From assembly GCA_010671965.1 (NCBI GenBank), contig JAAHIC010000001.1, positions 1-19,630 on the forward strand: a DNA stretch of 19,630 nucleotides, read 5' to 3'. A program made the translations under genes and the position numbers. A model generated the notes under the pieces. The model did no database searches, was not told the DNA's origin, and saw only the letters and a list, made by a program, of their open reading frames with translations. The stretch is from Leptolyngbya sp. SIO4C5 (GTDB lineage Bacteria; Cyanobacteriota; Cyanobacteriia; Phormidesmidales; Phormidesmidaceae). Shown here one piece after another: positions 7,196 through 14,397 of this stretch (the first letter of the stretch is position 1; each line of letters starts with the position of its first letter).

Positions 7196-7472
7196 TGTGG
7201 AAAACTTGTTAAGAATTATTTCTTTTCAACGCTGAATTGGTACACATTGCGACTTTTTCCACAAAAAACGGCGCTGAATTGGTACACATTGCGACTTTTT
7301 CCACAAAAAACGGCGCTGAATTGGTACACATACGAACGCTGAATTGGTACACATTAGGAGCAAAACAACGCTGAATTGGTACACATTCTTACGCTGAATT
7401 GGTACACATATCCTTTAATACACCTTTAGTTTTAAAAACACCTTTAGTTACGCGCAGCTTTTCTGTGGAAAA
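7196..7472. other. oriV: Iteron-type plasmid replication origin
   Basis: Three hallmarks of an iteron origin lie together just after the initiator gene. Six 17-bp iterons run from 7231 to 7409. Four exact TTTTCCACA DnaA boxes occur at 7196-7204 (minus), 7255-7263 (plus), 7297-7305 (plus) and 7464-7472 (minus), so the outer boxes face inward around the iterons. An AT-rich stretch at 7411-7449 contains a 12-bp direct repeat ACACCTTTAGTT (7420 and 7438) suited to strand opening. The arrangement is seen directly; that it is an active origin is inference from iteron plasmids in general. Confidence 0.85.
7231..7409 (+). repeat. Six 17-bp iterons
   Basis: The unit GCTGAATTGGTACACAT occurs exactly at 7231, 7273, 7315, 7338, 7370 and 7393, all in the same direction. 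Steps are 42, 42, 23, 32 and 23 bases, that is about four, four, two, three and two helical turns, so the copies face nearly the same side of the DNA. The first three lie in a 42-bp repeat that also carries a DnaA box. They are the expected binding sites of the RepA_C protein. Confidence 0.9.
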
Positions 7473-7485
7473 CTCAAAGCGGAAC

Positions 7486-7569
7486 AGCAAAGTTGCGGAA
7501 GGCGGTCAAGGGCTTCGCAAGGGCTTCTGCTTCGCTCCAGCCCCCTTGACCGCCTTCCGCAACTTTGCT
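7486..7569. repeat. Large perfect inverted repeat (27-bp arms) beside the origin
   Basis: Arms 7486-7512 (starting AGCAAAGTTGCGGAAGGCGG) and 7543-7569 are perfect reverse complements over 27 bp with a 30-base loop rich in GCTTC. A stem this long is unusual for a terminator, and no T run follows. It could extrude as a cruciform, act as a single-strand initiation, transfer or resolution site, or be bound by a plasmid protein. It lies 13 bases after the last DnaA box. Confidence 0.85.
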
Positions 7570-7582
7570 CGGAGGTTAACAA

Positions 7583-7605
7583 GAGGAATGCCTTAAGCAT
7601 TCCTC
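7583..7605 (+). terminator. Short hairpin after the large inverted repeat
   Basis: GAGGAATGC (7583-7591) and GCATTCCTC (7597-7605) form a perfect 9-bp stem with a 5-base loop, followed by an A-rich rather than T-rich run. Read leftward, the same stem would be followed by T-poor sequence, so its role as a terminator is doubtful; it may belong to the origin structure. Confidence 0.35.
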
Positions 7606-7618
7606 CAAAAAACAAGCA

Positions 7619-7765
7619 TTGACAGAACACATACTTCAAAGCTCTCGACTGTCTCGGAACCAGTTGGAGCGTTTCGGCTTCATTGACAGCTACTTGTCAC
7701 AGCAAGGCGACTCGTTCATCAAGCAAGTCACCCAGACCCTGAGACTACAAAATCGGACTGCCTAA
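7619..7765 (+). CDS. Possible small protein or gene remnant, 48 aa
   Basis: An open frame from TTG 7619 to TAA 7763-7765 gives 48 aa with protein-like composition (including SRLSRNQLERFGFIDSYLSQ). A plausible terminator follows at once (7776-7805), which suggests that a gene ended here. No ATG and no ribosome binding site are seen, so this may be the 3' remnant of a larger gene cut by rearrangement next to the origin. I do not recognise it. Confidence 0.25.
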   Translation: MTEHILQSSRLSRNQLERFGFIDSYLSQQGDSFIKQVTQTLRLQNRTA

Positions 7766-7775
7766 GCAAACGCTA

Positions 7776-7805
7776 AAGGTTCTAGTCACCGCGACTGGAG
7801 CTTTT
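7776..7805 (+). terminator. Probable terminator between plasmid backbone and cpc cassette
   Basis: AAGGTTCTAGTC (7776-7787) pairs with GACTGGAGCTTT (7793-7804) over 12 bp including three G-U pairs, with loop ACCGC and a short pyrimidine run after it. It would shield the cpcS promoter from transcription out of the replication region. Confidence 0.5.
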
Positions 7806-7859
7806 CCTTGGCTTGGCCGACAAGTAAGTTATGAAGACCAGATTGTCGACCTTAGGTGG

Positions 7860-7889
7860 TTGGTACGAACCCTGCTTTTGCTTTAATAT
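7860..7889 (+). promoter_or_regulatory. Candidate sigma70-type promoter for cpcS
   Basis: TTGGTA (7860-7865) and TAATAT (7884-7889) are separated by 18 bases and lie about 65 bases before the chosen cpcS start. The fit to the consensus is fair. No regulator site could be identified. Confidence 0.4.
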
Positions 7890-7954
7890 AGGCAAAATGT
7901 AAAAAAATATTGCGTTTGTTTGACTTAGAGCCAAAGGAACCCAGGAAGTTTTTG

Positions 7955-8494
7955 ATGACTGCGTTTATTAATACGGTTGAGCAATCGTCCGAGCTACTCG
8001 TTAAAGAGTTTTTTCAGCTTTGTGAAGGAAACTGGCGTTCTGAGCGTCGTTACTACACGTTGCACAATGACGAGATTCAAGAGGTTGTTAGCTATCTAAC
8101 AATTCGTTTCCTAAAGCAGGAAAGTTCTGAGCTTTTGAATCTGGCCCAGATGCATCAGCTAGAAAACTCTTCAAAATTAGTCTGTGGAGCTTTCACGTCA
8201 TGGGAGAGCAACTACAAGGGACCTAGTGCCAAAACGCTGACGGGGTCTACCATCTTTGGCGTTTCTGGCACTACGCTGTATCGCGATCGCGGCTTTGCTA
8301 CTTCTAAGCCCGTTTGCGCCCAGTTCTATATGCGAACTCCCAAAACCATGTGCCTGAAGACTGAGTATGGTGGATCAGCCTTTGAAGAAGAAATTAAGCT
8401 AATTGGTTCTGGTTATAGAACGCGGCAGACAATCATCTCGCGGGCTGGAGAAGAACAAATGATCGGTCAATATTTAGAAAAGCGGACTGCTTGA
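7955..8494 (+). CDS. cpcS: CpcS/CpeS-family phycobiliprotein bilin lyase
   Basis: The product from ATG 7955 is 179 aa and belongs to the CpcS/CpeS lyase family, lipocalin-like beta-barrel proteins that attach phycocyanobilin to Cys82-type sites of beta subunits and to allophycocyanin. Family features visible are EFFQLCEGNWRSERRYYTL near the N-terminus, a VSYLTIRFL strand, LVCGAFTSWES, the GSTIFGV and LYRDRGFATSKP segments, LKTEYGGSAFEEEIKLIG, and the ending RTRQTIISRAGEEQMIGQYL. The frame is open to TTG 7910, but AGGAA at 7943-7947 is well placed for ATG 7955, and the protein start MTAFINTVEQSS is typical. It reads toward cpcG, probably as its own unit because an AT-rich hairpin follows. Its likely partner is the phycocyanin beta subunit encoded 1.5 kb downstream. 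Whether it works alone (CpcS-III type) or needs CpcU cannot be read from sequence. Confidence 0.88.
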   Translation: MTAFINTVEQSSELLVKEFFQLCEGNWRSERRYYTLHNDEIQEVVSYLTIRFLKQESSELLNLAQMHQLENSSKLVCGAFTSWESNYKGPSAKTLTGSTIFGVSGTTLYRDRGFATSKPVCAQFYMRTPKTMCLKTEYGGSAFEEEIKLIGSGYRTRQTIISRAGEEQMIGQYLEKRTA

Positions 8495-8530
8495 GTAAAG
8501 AGCTGGTAGGTTACTTTCGCCTGGTTAGTT

Positions 8531-8561
8531 ACATTTGTTTATCCAAAAAGTAAACAAATGT
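8531..8561 (+). terminator. Hairpin after cpcS
   Basis: ACATTTGTTTA (8531-8541) and TAAACAAATGT (8551-8561) form a perfect 11-bp AT-rich stem with a 9-base loop, followed by TTCGTTTT. It begins 36 bases after the cpcS stop and probably ends that transcript. Confidence 0.6.
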
Positions 8562-8823
8562 TTCGTTTTGTGCGCGGCGAGATTAATCCTTTGTTGAAGG
8601 GAATTAGCCTTGACTGTCTCTGAAACTCTTTCTGTCAGGCAATTTTGGCTTTTAGACTACAGCATAAGTGCTGGTAAAAGCGAAAATCGAAATTAGAAAA
8701 AAGCTACACTTATCCACAAGATCTGTAACGTTTTATCAGAGCTGACGCAGCCAGAGACGTGCATTCCCCTATGATTGGGATGAATTTATACGGTTTCATA
8801 CGGATCAAGGAGCTTGCGTAGGC
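8562..8823. other. Upstream region of cpcG
   Basis: No gene is seen. A consensus DnaA box TTATCCACA lies at 8710-8718, apart from the origin cluster. AAGGAG at 8807-8812 is the ribosome binding site of cpcG. The cpcG promoter should be here, but only weak matches (for example TTGGGA near 8776 with CATACG downstream) are visible. Confidence 0.45.
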
Positions 8824-9582
8824 GTGGCTATTCCTCTATTAGAGTACTCCCCAGCTAGTCAAAATCAGCGCGTTGAGGGATATGTAGTTCCTGGAGATGA
8901 TCAACCTAAAGTTTACTCAACTGACAATATCCTCTCCGGAACAGAGATGGACAATCTGATTGAAGCGGCTTATCGTCAGATGTTCTTCTATGCTTTCAAA
9001 TGGGATCGCGAAGTTGCTTTAGAGTCTCAATTACGCACGGGTCAGATTACCGTCCGAGACTTTATTCGCGGGCTCATGCTGTCTAAGACTTTCCGAGATA
9101 GTTTTTACGAGAAAAATAGTAATTATCGTTTCGTTGAACAGTGCATTCAGCGCGTTCTGGGACGAGACCCTTACAACGAGCAGGAGAAAATTGCCTGGTC
9201 TATCGTGATTGCGACTAAGGGTCTTCAAGGCTTTGCAGACGCTTTACTCAACAGCGAAGAGTACATCAATAACTTTGGGTACAATACGGTACCCTATCAG
9301 CGTCGTCGAGTTCTACCTTCTCGTGAGGAAGGAGAACGCCCAATCAATATTAAGTCGCCTCGATACGATGCCTATTTTCGGGCCAAACTGGGCTTTCCTC
9401 AGCCTATCTGGCAGACTCAGGTGCGGCGCTTCCGCCCTCAAGAGAAGCAAGCTCGGGAGGGAGATCCGTCCCAGTTCCTGTCAATGGCTCAAAGTATTCG
9501 GCCCAGGAGCAATACTCCCCAGCAGCTCTCTGCGATGAATGTCGATTATCAAAAGGCTGTTCCTTACCGGAAACTTTCCTAA
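8824..9582 (+). CDS. cpcG: Phycobilisome rod-core linker CpcG
   Basis: The 252 aa product is a rod-core linker that fixes phycocyanin rods to the allophycocyanin core on the cytoplasmic face of the thylakoid. A phycobilisome linker domain occupies about residues 25-165, with [38 protein letters not shown], the [20 protein letters not shown] signature and the [20 protein letters not shown] end. The C-terminal 90 residues are basic and hydrophilic, with no membrane helix, so it is the conventional CpcG1 type and not the membrane-anchored CpcG2/CpcL type. The start is GTG 8824 with AAGGAG 11 bases upstream and the family-typical beginning [10 protein letters not shown]. It lies 445 bases before cpcB with a terminator-like structure between, so it is probably a separate transcript. 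Allophycocyanin core genes, its docking partners, are not in the window. Confidence 0.95.
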   Translation: MAIPLLEYSPASQNQRVEGYVVPGDDQPKVYSTDNILSGTEMDNLIEAAYRQMFFYAFKWDREVALESQLRTGQITVRDFIRGLMLSKTFRDSFYEKNSNYRFVEQCIQRVLGRDPYNEQEKIAWSIVIATKGLQGFADALLNSEEYINNFGYNTVPYQRRRVLPSREEGERPINIKSPRYDAYFRAKLGFPQPIWQTQVRRFRPQEKQAREGDPSQFLSMAQSIRPRSNTPQQLSAMNVDYQKAVPYRKLS

Positions 9583-9602
9583 CAACGGCTTTAGATGTTT
9601 TT

Positions 9603-9699
9603 AGCGCTTTTGCAAATGTGCAGAGGGTGATGCTAGCTGCCTATGAGTTCTCAGGGCTGATCTAGCTACTCATTTGCTTAATTTGCAAAGGCGCTTTTT
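9603..9699 (+). terminator. Long-range stem terminator after cpcG
   Basis: AGCGCTTTTGCAAAT (9603-9617) pairs with ATTTGCAAAGGCGCT (9681-9695) over 15 bp with one G-U pair, and T residues continue to 9699. The 63-base loop may fold further. It begins 20 bases after the cpcG stop. The long loop is unusual for an intrinsic terminator. Confidence 0.55.
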
Positions 9700-10027
9700 C
9701 GTGCTTTCAAGCAAAATTGTTGCCATCAAATAATTTAATTTTTTCTTAATTTTTCGATTCGTTTTGAGTGTCTTTTGCGGGCTGTTATTAGCTTTCGTAA
9801 CTTTTTGTAAAAAAAGACCGCTTTCTAATAATTTTTAACAATTAGCACCTTCATGGCGTTGTATAAATGGTTCCTGAAGGGCTTTAAGAAATAAACAACA
9901 GGTTTTTGACCTGAAAATTGTTCAATTTGCTCTCATCTAAGCTGAGTAAATTTGGCATTAACTTAATTAAGCTTTTCATTTTTCAATAACCCTACCCAAT
10001 CGAAACCAACTAGGAGGCTAGTTACCT
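9700..10027 (+). promoter_or_regulatory. cpcBA promoter and leader
   Basis: This AT-rich stretch precedes the most highly expressed genes of the operon. TATAAAT at 9862-9868 is the best -10 candidate, giving a leader of roughly 150 bases, but no good -35 lies at the normal distance. A 6-bp dyad, CCTTCA (9848-9853) and TGAAGG (9875-9880), brackets the -10 element and could bind a regulator. AGGAGG at 10012-10017 is a strong ribosome binding site 10 bases before cpcB. Long leaders are usual for cpc operons. Confidence 0.5.
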
Positions 10028-10546
10028 ATGCTCGACGCATACGCAAAGGTTGTTGCTCAAGCTGATACCAGAGGCGCATACGTTTCCTCTTCTGAGGTAG
10101 ACGCTCTGATGAACATGGTTAAAGAAGGCAATAAGCGCCTAGACACTGTTAACCGGATCACCAGCAATGCTTCTTCCATCGTTGCTGATGCTGCTCGTTC
10201 TCTGTTTGAGGAGCAACCCCAGCTAATTTCTCCTGGTGGAAATGCTTACACCAACCGCCGGATGGCTGCTTGCCTCCGCGACATGGAAATCATCCTGCGC
10301 TATGTCACCTATGCAATGTTCACTGGCGATGCTAGCGTTCTTGATGATCGTTGCCTGAATGGTCTACGTGAGACCTATGTTGCCCTAGGTGTTCCTGGTG
10401 CTTCCACTGCAACTGGCATTCAAAAGATGAAGGATGCCGCTATTGGTATTGCTAACGATCGCAACAACATCACTCAAGGTGACTGCAGCTCTCTCATGTC
10501 TGAGCTGTCTGGCTATTTCGATCGCGCTGCATCAGCAGTTGGCTAA
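10028..10546 (+). CDS. cpcB: C-phycocyanin beta subunit
   Basis: The 172 aa product has the exact family length. It forms the alpha-beta monomer of phycocyanin that builds the rod discs of the phycobilisome. Bilin-binding Cys82 is in [11 protein letters not shown] and the second bilin site Cys153 is in [12 protein letters not shown]. Asn72, the residue that is methylated by CpcM, is present in [11 protein letters not shown]. Cys109 is the third conserved cysteine. Cys82 is served by CpcS-type lyase, encoded upstream; Cys153 needs CpcT, which is not encoded in the window. It is the first gene of cpcBACCDEF, 88 bases before cpcA. Confidence 0.98.
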   Translation: MLDAYAKVVAQADTRGAYVSSSEVDALMNMVKEGNKRLDTVNRITSNASSIVADAARSLFEEQPQLISPGGNAYTNRRMAACLRDMEIILRYVTYAMFTGDASVLDDRCLNGLRETYVALGVPGASTATGIQKMKDAAIGIANDRNNITQGDCSSLMSELSGYFDRAASAVG

Positions 10547-10634
10547 GTCTGAATATCTTTAGTTTGACTGACTATTAGCGAGAGCGAAGTCTAACTGATC
10601 GAATCAATTTGAGAGAGTAGGAGAGATTAAAATC

Positions 10635-11123
10635 ATGAAAACCCCTTTAACTGAAGCTGTTGCAGCAGCAGATTCCCAAGGCCGTTTCCTCAGCCCCACT
10701 GAGTTCCAAGTTGCTTTTGGCCGCATTCGCCAGGCGGAAGCCAGCCTCACTGCAGCTAAGTCCTTAGCAGATAAGGCTCAGCAATTGGCAGATGGTGCTG
10801 CTCAAGCGGTATACCAGAAGTTTCCCTACACGACCCAGATGCAGGGACCTCAGTATGCAGCTGACCAGCGCGGTAAGGACAAGTGCGTTCGGGACATCGG
10901 CTACTATCTGCGGATGATCACCTACTGCCTAATCACTGGTAGCACTGGTCCTATGGACGAGTACCTGATTGCTGGCTTAGCTGAAATCAATAGCACTTTT
11001 GAGCTATCCCCCAGCTGGTACATCGAAGCTCTCAAGCACATCAAGGCTAACCACGGTCTATCTGGTGACCCTGCTGTTGAAGCTAATTCCTACATCGACT
11101 ACGCAATTAATGCTCTAAGCTAG
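10635..11123 (+). CDS. cpcA: C-phycocyanin alpha subunit
   Basis: The 162 aa product matches the usual alpha length. Cys84, the single phycocyanobilin site, is in [17 protein letters not shown]. The beginning [20 protein letters not shown] is characteristic. The bilin is attached by the CpcE/CpcF lyase pair, encoded at the end of the same operon. AGGAG at 10619-10623 is the ribosome binding site. The stop codon TAG at 11121-11123 is embedded in a strong hairpin, described separately, so the 3' end of the cpcBA message is probably protected or the transcript partly ended there. Confidence 0.98.
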   Translation: MKTPLTEAVAAADSQGRFLSPTEFQVAFGRIRQAEASLTAAKSLADKAQQLADGAAQAVYQKFPYTTQMQGPQYAADQRGKDKCVRDIGYYLRMITYCLITGSTGPMDEYLIAGLAEINSTFELSPSWYIEALKHIKANHGLSGDPAVEANSYIDYAINALS

Positions 11124-11133
11124 AGCATTAATT
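11105..11133 (+). promoter_or_regulatory. Hairpin spanning the cpcA stop codon
   Basis: A perfect 13-bp stem (11105-11117 with 11121-11133, arms AATTAATGCTCTA and its complement) closes on a 3-base loop AGC, and the stop codon TAG is the first part of the right arm. It would form once ribosomes leave cpcA and could block 3' exonucleases, giving more cpcBA than linker message. Confidence 0.7.
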
Positions 11134-11135
11134 TG

Positions 11136-11193
11136 GCCCGGAAAAGCAGCTGTTCTTCTACATCAAGTAGTAAAGAGACCTGTTTTTTCGGGC
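11136..11193 (+). terminator. Attenuator-like inverted repeat between cpcA and cpcC
   Basis: GCCCGGAAAAGCAG (11136-11149) pairs with CTGTTTTTTCGGGC (11180-11193) over 14 bp with two G-U pairs. It lies just after the stop-codon hairpin. Partial termination here would lower cpcC-cpcF expression relative to cpcBA, a stoichiometry step known in cpc operons; activity in this case is inference. Confidence 0.5.
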
Positions 11194-11258
11194 TGTTTTG
11201 TAGGTGCCGGTTTGAAAGAAAACTGTCAAAAGTTGCTTATCAAGCGGAGAACATAATT

Positions 11259-12071
11259 ATGGCCAGCTTAAAAGAAGCAGGAAAGTTAGGTATTCAACCA
11301 TTCAACGAGGCTGAGATGGTTGAACTGCGACCTAACTGGGGAGCGGGCGATGTGCAAGCGGTCATTTGGGCTGCTTATCGTCAGGTGTTAGGTAATGAGC
11401 ATTTGATGCAGAGTGAGCGACTGAGCAGCGCTGAATCTCTGTTAAAGCAGGGTAATATCACTGTTCGAGATTTTGTACGAGCGATCGCGCAGTCAGAACT
11501 ATATCGAGAAAAGTTTTTTTATCCTAATTTTCAGATTCGCTTTATTGAATTGAATTTTAAGCATCTGCTTGGCCGTGCTCCTTACGATGAGGCGGAGATT
11601 GCAGAGCATGTTGATCTTTATAGCTCTCAGGGATACGAGGCTGAAATCAATTCTTATATTGATTCTGCAGAATATCAAAAGAGCTTTGGCGATCGCATAG
11701 TTCCGTACTACCGCGACTTTGTCACTCAAGGAATTGGTCAGAGAACGGTTGGATTTAGCCGCTTGTTCCAGCTTTATCGGGGCTACGCTAACAGCGATCG
11801 CGCTCAGAATCAAAAGCAAGGACGGTTGATCTGGGAAGTAGCTAGAAACACGGCTTCTCCCCTACCTCAGTCATCCGCTGCGCTGACAGGTGGTAATAGA
11901 AGCGATCGCAGCAATACCTATCGGGTCAAAGTTGCCCAATCGCCAACATCAGGCTCAACAGTAGTCCGGCAGGGAACGCGAGACTTTGTAGTTCCTTACA
12001 GCCAGCTTTCCAAGAAGCTGCAGGAGCTAAATAAAAGAGGCAGCAAAATTATCAGCGTGACCTCTGCTTAA
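11259..12071 (+). CDS. cpcC: Phycocyanin rod linker CpcC (copy 1)
   Basis: The 270 aa product from ATG 11259 is a rod linker that stacks phycocyanin hexamers. A phycobilisome linker domain covers about residues 20-180, with [60 protein letters not shown] and the [19 protein letters not shown] close. A C-terminal CpcD-like domain (about 220-270) starts at [11 protein letters not shown] and ends [24 protein letters not shown] at 11245-11248 supports this ATG. The frame is open further left to 11133, but that part lies in the attenuator hairpin and does not look like protein. A second, related linker gene follows 74 bases later; the pair arose by duplication and probably occupies different rod positions. 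Confidence 0.95.
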   Translation: MASLKEAGKLGIQPFNEAEMVELRPNWGAGDVQAVIWAAYRQVLGNEHLMQSERLSSAESLLKQGNITVRDFVRAIAQSELYREKFFYPNFQIRFIELNFKHLLGRAPYDEAEIAEHVDLYSSQGYEAEINSYIDSAEYQKSFGDRIVPYYRDFVTQGIGQRTVGFSRLFQLYRGYANSDRAQNQKQGRLIWEVARNTASPLPQSSAALTGGNRSDRSNTYRVKVAQSPTSGSTVVRQGTRDFVVPYSQLSKKLQELNKRGSKIISVTSA

Positions 12072-12145
12072 GCCCATTGAGGATGCTTTTCAGATTTTAG
12101 AATCGTCAGGAATTCGATTTTTAATTCATTACGAAGGAGATTTAA

Positions 12146-13024
12146 GTGGCTATCACAACAGAATCCTCTCGGTTGGGAACAACCGCCTATAGAGACATTA
12201 GTCCGGTTGAGCTGCGTCCTAATGCGTCTCGTGATGATGTCGAGATGGTCATTCGCGCTGTTTACCGGCAGCTCTTGGGCAATGATTATCTAATGCAGTC
12301 TCAGCGTTTAGGAAGCGCTGAATCTTTACTGCGTGACGGAGGTCTGACGGTTCAAGACTTCGTACGCCAGGTAGCTAAGTCAGAGCTATACAAGTCAAAG
12401 TTTTTCTACAACTGCTTTCAGACTCGTACTATCGAGCTGAACTATAAGCATCTGCTGGGTCGCGCTCCCTATGATGAAGCAGAAATTGTCTACCACTTAG
12501 ATCTCTACGAAAACGAGGGATACGAAGCTGATATCGACTCTTATATCGATTCTGCGGAATATCAGAGCGCCTTTGGTGACAACATTGTGCCGTACTACCG
12601 GGACTTTGAAACCACCAACGGTGGTGCAGGCCAGCAGACAGTTGGGTTTACACGCATGTTTCGCCTCTATCGGGGCTATGCCAATAGCGATCGCGCCCAG
12701 CCTGAAGGCGGAACGCCTCGCCTAGCTAGAGAACTCGGCCGCAACCAAGCCTCATCAGTGGTAGCGCCTGCTCAAGGTGGCGGTGGCTGGGGCTATCGTC
12801 CTTCTAAGCAGGGGGTTACGCCTAAAAGCGCTTTTGGCGGCGTCAGCTCTTTAGGCCAAGGCGGACGGCTTTACCGGGTTGAAGTCGCGGGTGTTTCTGG
12901 TCCTCGTTATCCTCGCGTTCGTCGCAGCAACCAGTCGTTTGTAGTTCCTTACGAAGAACTTTCAAATCAAATGCAGAGAGTTCAGCGTATGGGCGGCAAG
13001 ATTGCTAGCATCACGCCTATTTAG
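12146..13024 (+). CDS. cpcC: Phycocyanin rod linker CpcC (copy 2)
   Basis: The 292 aa product has the same layout as its neighbour: an N-terminal linker domain with [59 protein letters not shown] and [20 protein letters not shown], then a longer Gly-rich linker (about 205-235) and a CpcD-like C-terminal domain from [20 protein letters not shown] to the end. GTG 12146 is the start, with AAGGAG upstream at the right distance and the family-typical opening [11 protein letters not shown]. Tandem cpcC genes are common where rods hold three phycocyanin discs. A terminator-like stem separates it from cpcD. Confidence 0.95.
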   Translation: MAITTESSRLGTTAYRDISPVELRPNASRDDVEMVIRAVYRQLLGNDYLMQSQRLGSAESLLRDGGLTVQDFVRQVAKSELYKSKFFYNCFQTRTIELNYKHLLGRAPYDEAEIVYHLDLYENEGYEADIDSYIDSAEYQSAFGDNIVPYYRDFETTNGGAGQQTVGFTRMFRLYRGYANSDRAQPEGGTPRLARELGRNQASSVVAPAQGGGGWGYRPSKQGVTPKSAFGGVSSLGQGGRLYRVEVAGVSGPRYPRVRRSNQSFVVPYEELSNQMQRVQRMGGKIASITPI

Positions 13025-13046
13025 CTTTTTCCCTATTGATTTAACC

Positions 13047-13082
13047 AAAGGGGAAAGTTAGCAACATCTAATTTCCCCTTTT
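13047..13082 (+). terminator. Terminator or attenuator between cpcC and cpcD
   Basis: AAAGGGGAAAGTTAG (13047-13061) pairs with CTAATTTCCCCTTTT (13068-13082) over 15 bp with one G-U pair, loop CAACAT, ending in Ts. It is a good intrinsic terminator within the operon, so readthrough into cpcDEF is probably partial. Confidence 0.7.
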
Positions 13083-13120
13083 AGGTTCTCTACTTAGCTA
13101 TTTGGAGAAAAAAGAGTCGC

Positions 13121-13384
13121 ATGTTGGGTCAATTTTTGGGTGGTAGAAGAAGCGGATCTCAGTCAAGCTCTCGCCTGTTTCGATATGAAGTAACAGGTTT
13201 GAGTCAAAATGAGCAAACCGATAAAACGGAATATCCTATTCGCTCTAGTGCTAGCACTTTTATCACGGTTCCCTATGAGCGGATGAACCAGGAGATGCAG
13301 CGCATTACTCAAATGGGTGGCACAATTGTCAGTATTGAGCCGGTAAATTTTGACCCAACTGCAGGAAATAGCGAAGAAGGCTAA
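13121..13384 (+). CDS. cpcD: Rod-capping linker CpcD
   Basis: The 87 aa product is the small linker that caps the outer end of phycocyanin rods. The CpcD fold is visible as SRLFRYEVTGLSQNEQ, the STFITVPYERMNQEMQRITQ segment and the closing GGTIVSIEPVNF; the same domain ends both CpcC proteins. Length fits the family. The start MLGQFLGGRRSGSQSS is typical. It is 15 bases before cpcE, so the two are translated from one message. Confidence 0.95.
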   Translation: MLGQFLGGRRSGSQSSSRLFRYEVTGLSQNEQTDKTEYPIRSSASTFITVPYERMNQEMQRITQMGGTIVSIEPVNFDPTAGNSEEG

Positions 13385-13399
13385 CTGTCGCTTTATCCT

Positions 13400-14260
13400 A
13401 TGGCATCAGACTCAGGTTCTGAAAATTCTCGGGCATCATCTTCAGCAAAAGCTGCTGCTGGTGATGCTTTAACAGTTGAGCAGGCGATCGCTTATCTCAA
13501 AGGTAGCGATTTAAGCTTGCGAGTCTATGCCGCCTGGTGGCTCGGTCGTTTTCGCATCAATGACGATCATGCTGTCGCAGCTTTAATTGATGCCTTGGCA
13601 GATGAAGACGATCGCACAGTTGCAGGGGGATATCCGCTGCGCCGCAACGCTGCCCGGGCTCTGGGTAAATTGGGCGATCAAAAAGCTGTTTCGGCCTTAG
13701 TAGATAGCCTAGGCTGCTCGGATTTCTACGTCAGAGAAGCTGCAGCTCAGGCTCTAGAGATGCTGGGGAATCAAAAGAGTGTTCCTAGGCTGATACAGTT
13801 ACTCAAAAACGAAGTGCCTGGTACCCAGCCTTCGCCAGAGCAGCCTATTATGATTCAGCCTTACGATGCACTCATAGAAGCGTTGGGTACTTTGGGTGCA
13901 GTTGAGGCTAAGGCATTGATTGCGTCCTTTTTAGACCATCCGGTTGAGCGTGTCCAATATGCTGCTGCTCGATCCTTATACCAGATAGCTTCTGATACTC
14001 AAGAGGCTCAGCAGTATGGCGATCGCTTAATTCAGGCCCTATCTCATCAAAAGCTGCAGCTACGACGCGCTGCTCTAGCCGATTTAGCCGCAATAGGATA
14101 TCTACCCGCCGCTAAGGCGATCGCGGAGACACTTGCTGAAAATAGCCTCAAACTCATTGCTTTAAAGGGTTTGCTTGAAAAAGAGCTGCAGCAGTCTGAT
14201 ACAAATCAGCTCTCCCATGAGTCAATTCAGGTAATGCAGCTGATGGATACTCTGCTGTAG
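13400..14260 (+). CDS. cpcE: Phycocyanin alpha-subunit bilin lyase, CpcE subunit
   Basis: The 286 aa product is CpcE, one half of the E/F-type heterodimeric lyase that attaches phycocyanobilin to Cys84 of the alpha subunit. It is built of HEAT/armadillo-like helical repeats, seen as recurring segments such as AVAALIDALADEDDRTV, NAARALGKLGDQKAVSALVD, VREAAAQALEMLGNQKSVPR and VQYAAARSLYQIAS. The N-terminal signature EQAIAYLKGSDLSLRVYAAW, followed by WLGRFRINDDHAVAALIDAL, is characteristic of CpcE. Length is normal for the family. It follows cpcD closely; cpcF comes 137 bases later. Confidence 0.95.
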   Translation: MASDSGSENSRASSSAKAAAGDALTVEQAIAYLKGSDLSLRVYAAWWLGRFRINDDHAVAALIDALADEDDRTVAGGYPLRRNAARALGKLGDQKAVSALVDSLGCSDFYVREAAAQALEMLGNQKSVPRLIQLLKNEVPGTQPSPEQPIMIQPYDALIEALGTLGAVEAKALIASFLDHPVERVQYAAARSLYQIASDTQEAQQYGDRLIQALSHQKLQLRRAALADLAAIGYLPAAKAIAETLAENSLKLIALKGLLEKELQQSDTNQLSHESIQVMQLMDTLL

Positions 14261-14317
14261 CTGCAGCCCAGCCTATTATTCTCTACTTAAAAGTACTGTT
14301 TTTTGTAACGTTTGCTT

Positions 14318-14336
14318 ACTTACAAGTCATGTAAGT
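14318..14336. promoter_or_regulatory. Small dyad in the cpcE-cpcF gap
   Basis: ACTTACA (14318-14324) and TGTAAGT (14330-14336) form a 7-bp dyad with a 5-base spacer within a 137-base AT-rich gap. It may mark an internal promoter or operator for cpcF. Only the dyad is directly seen. Confidence 0.3.
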
Positions 14337-14397
14337 TATTAAATTGCTACTTATGGGGATTTTTTTGCCCTAAGCAGCAGTCTCAGGACAATAGGGA

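Noticed and set aside
7231..7409. CRISPR array
   Set aside because: The repeats are 17 bp, the gaps are 6-25 bases and partly repeated themselves; the context is an initiator gene and DnaA boxes, so they are iterons.
7399..7596. Open frame crossing the last iteron and the large inverted repeat
   Set aside because: It is made of origin repeats and hairpin arms, with no ribosome binding site or protein-like pattern.
7910..7954. Earlier TTG start for the CpcS-type lyase
   Set aside because: ATG 7955 has an AGGAA ribosome binding site and gives a family-like beginning and length.
11133..11258. N-terminal extension of the first CpcC to 312 aa
   Set aside because: The extra residues are encoded by the attenuator stem and are not linker-like; ATG 11259 has GGAG and the family start.
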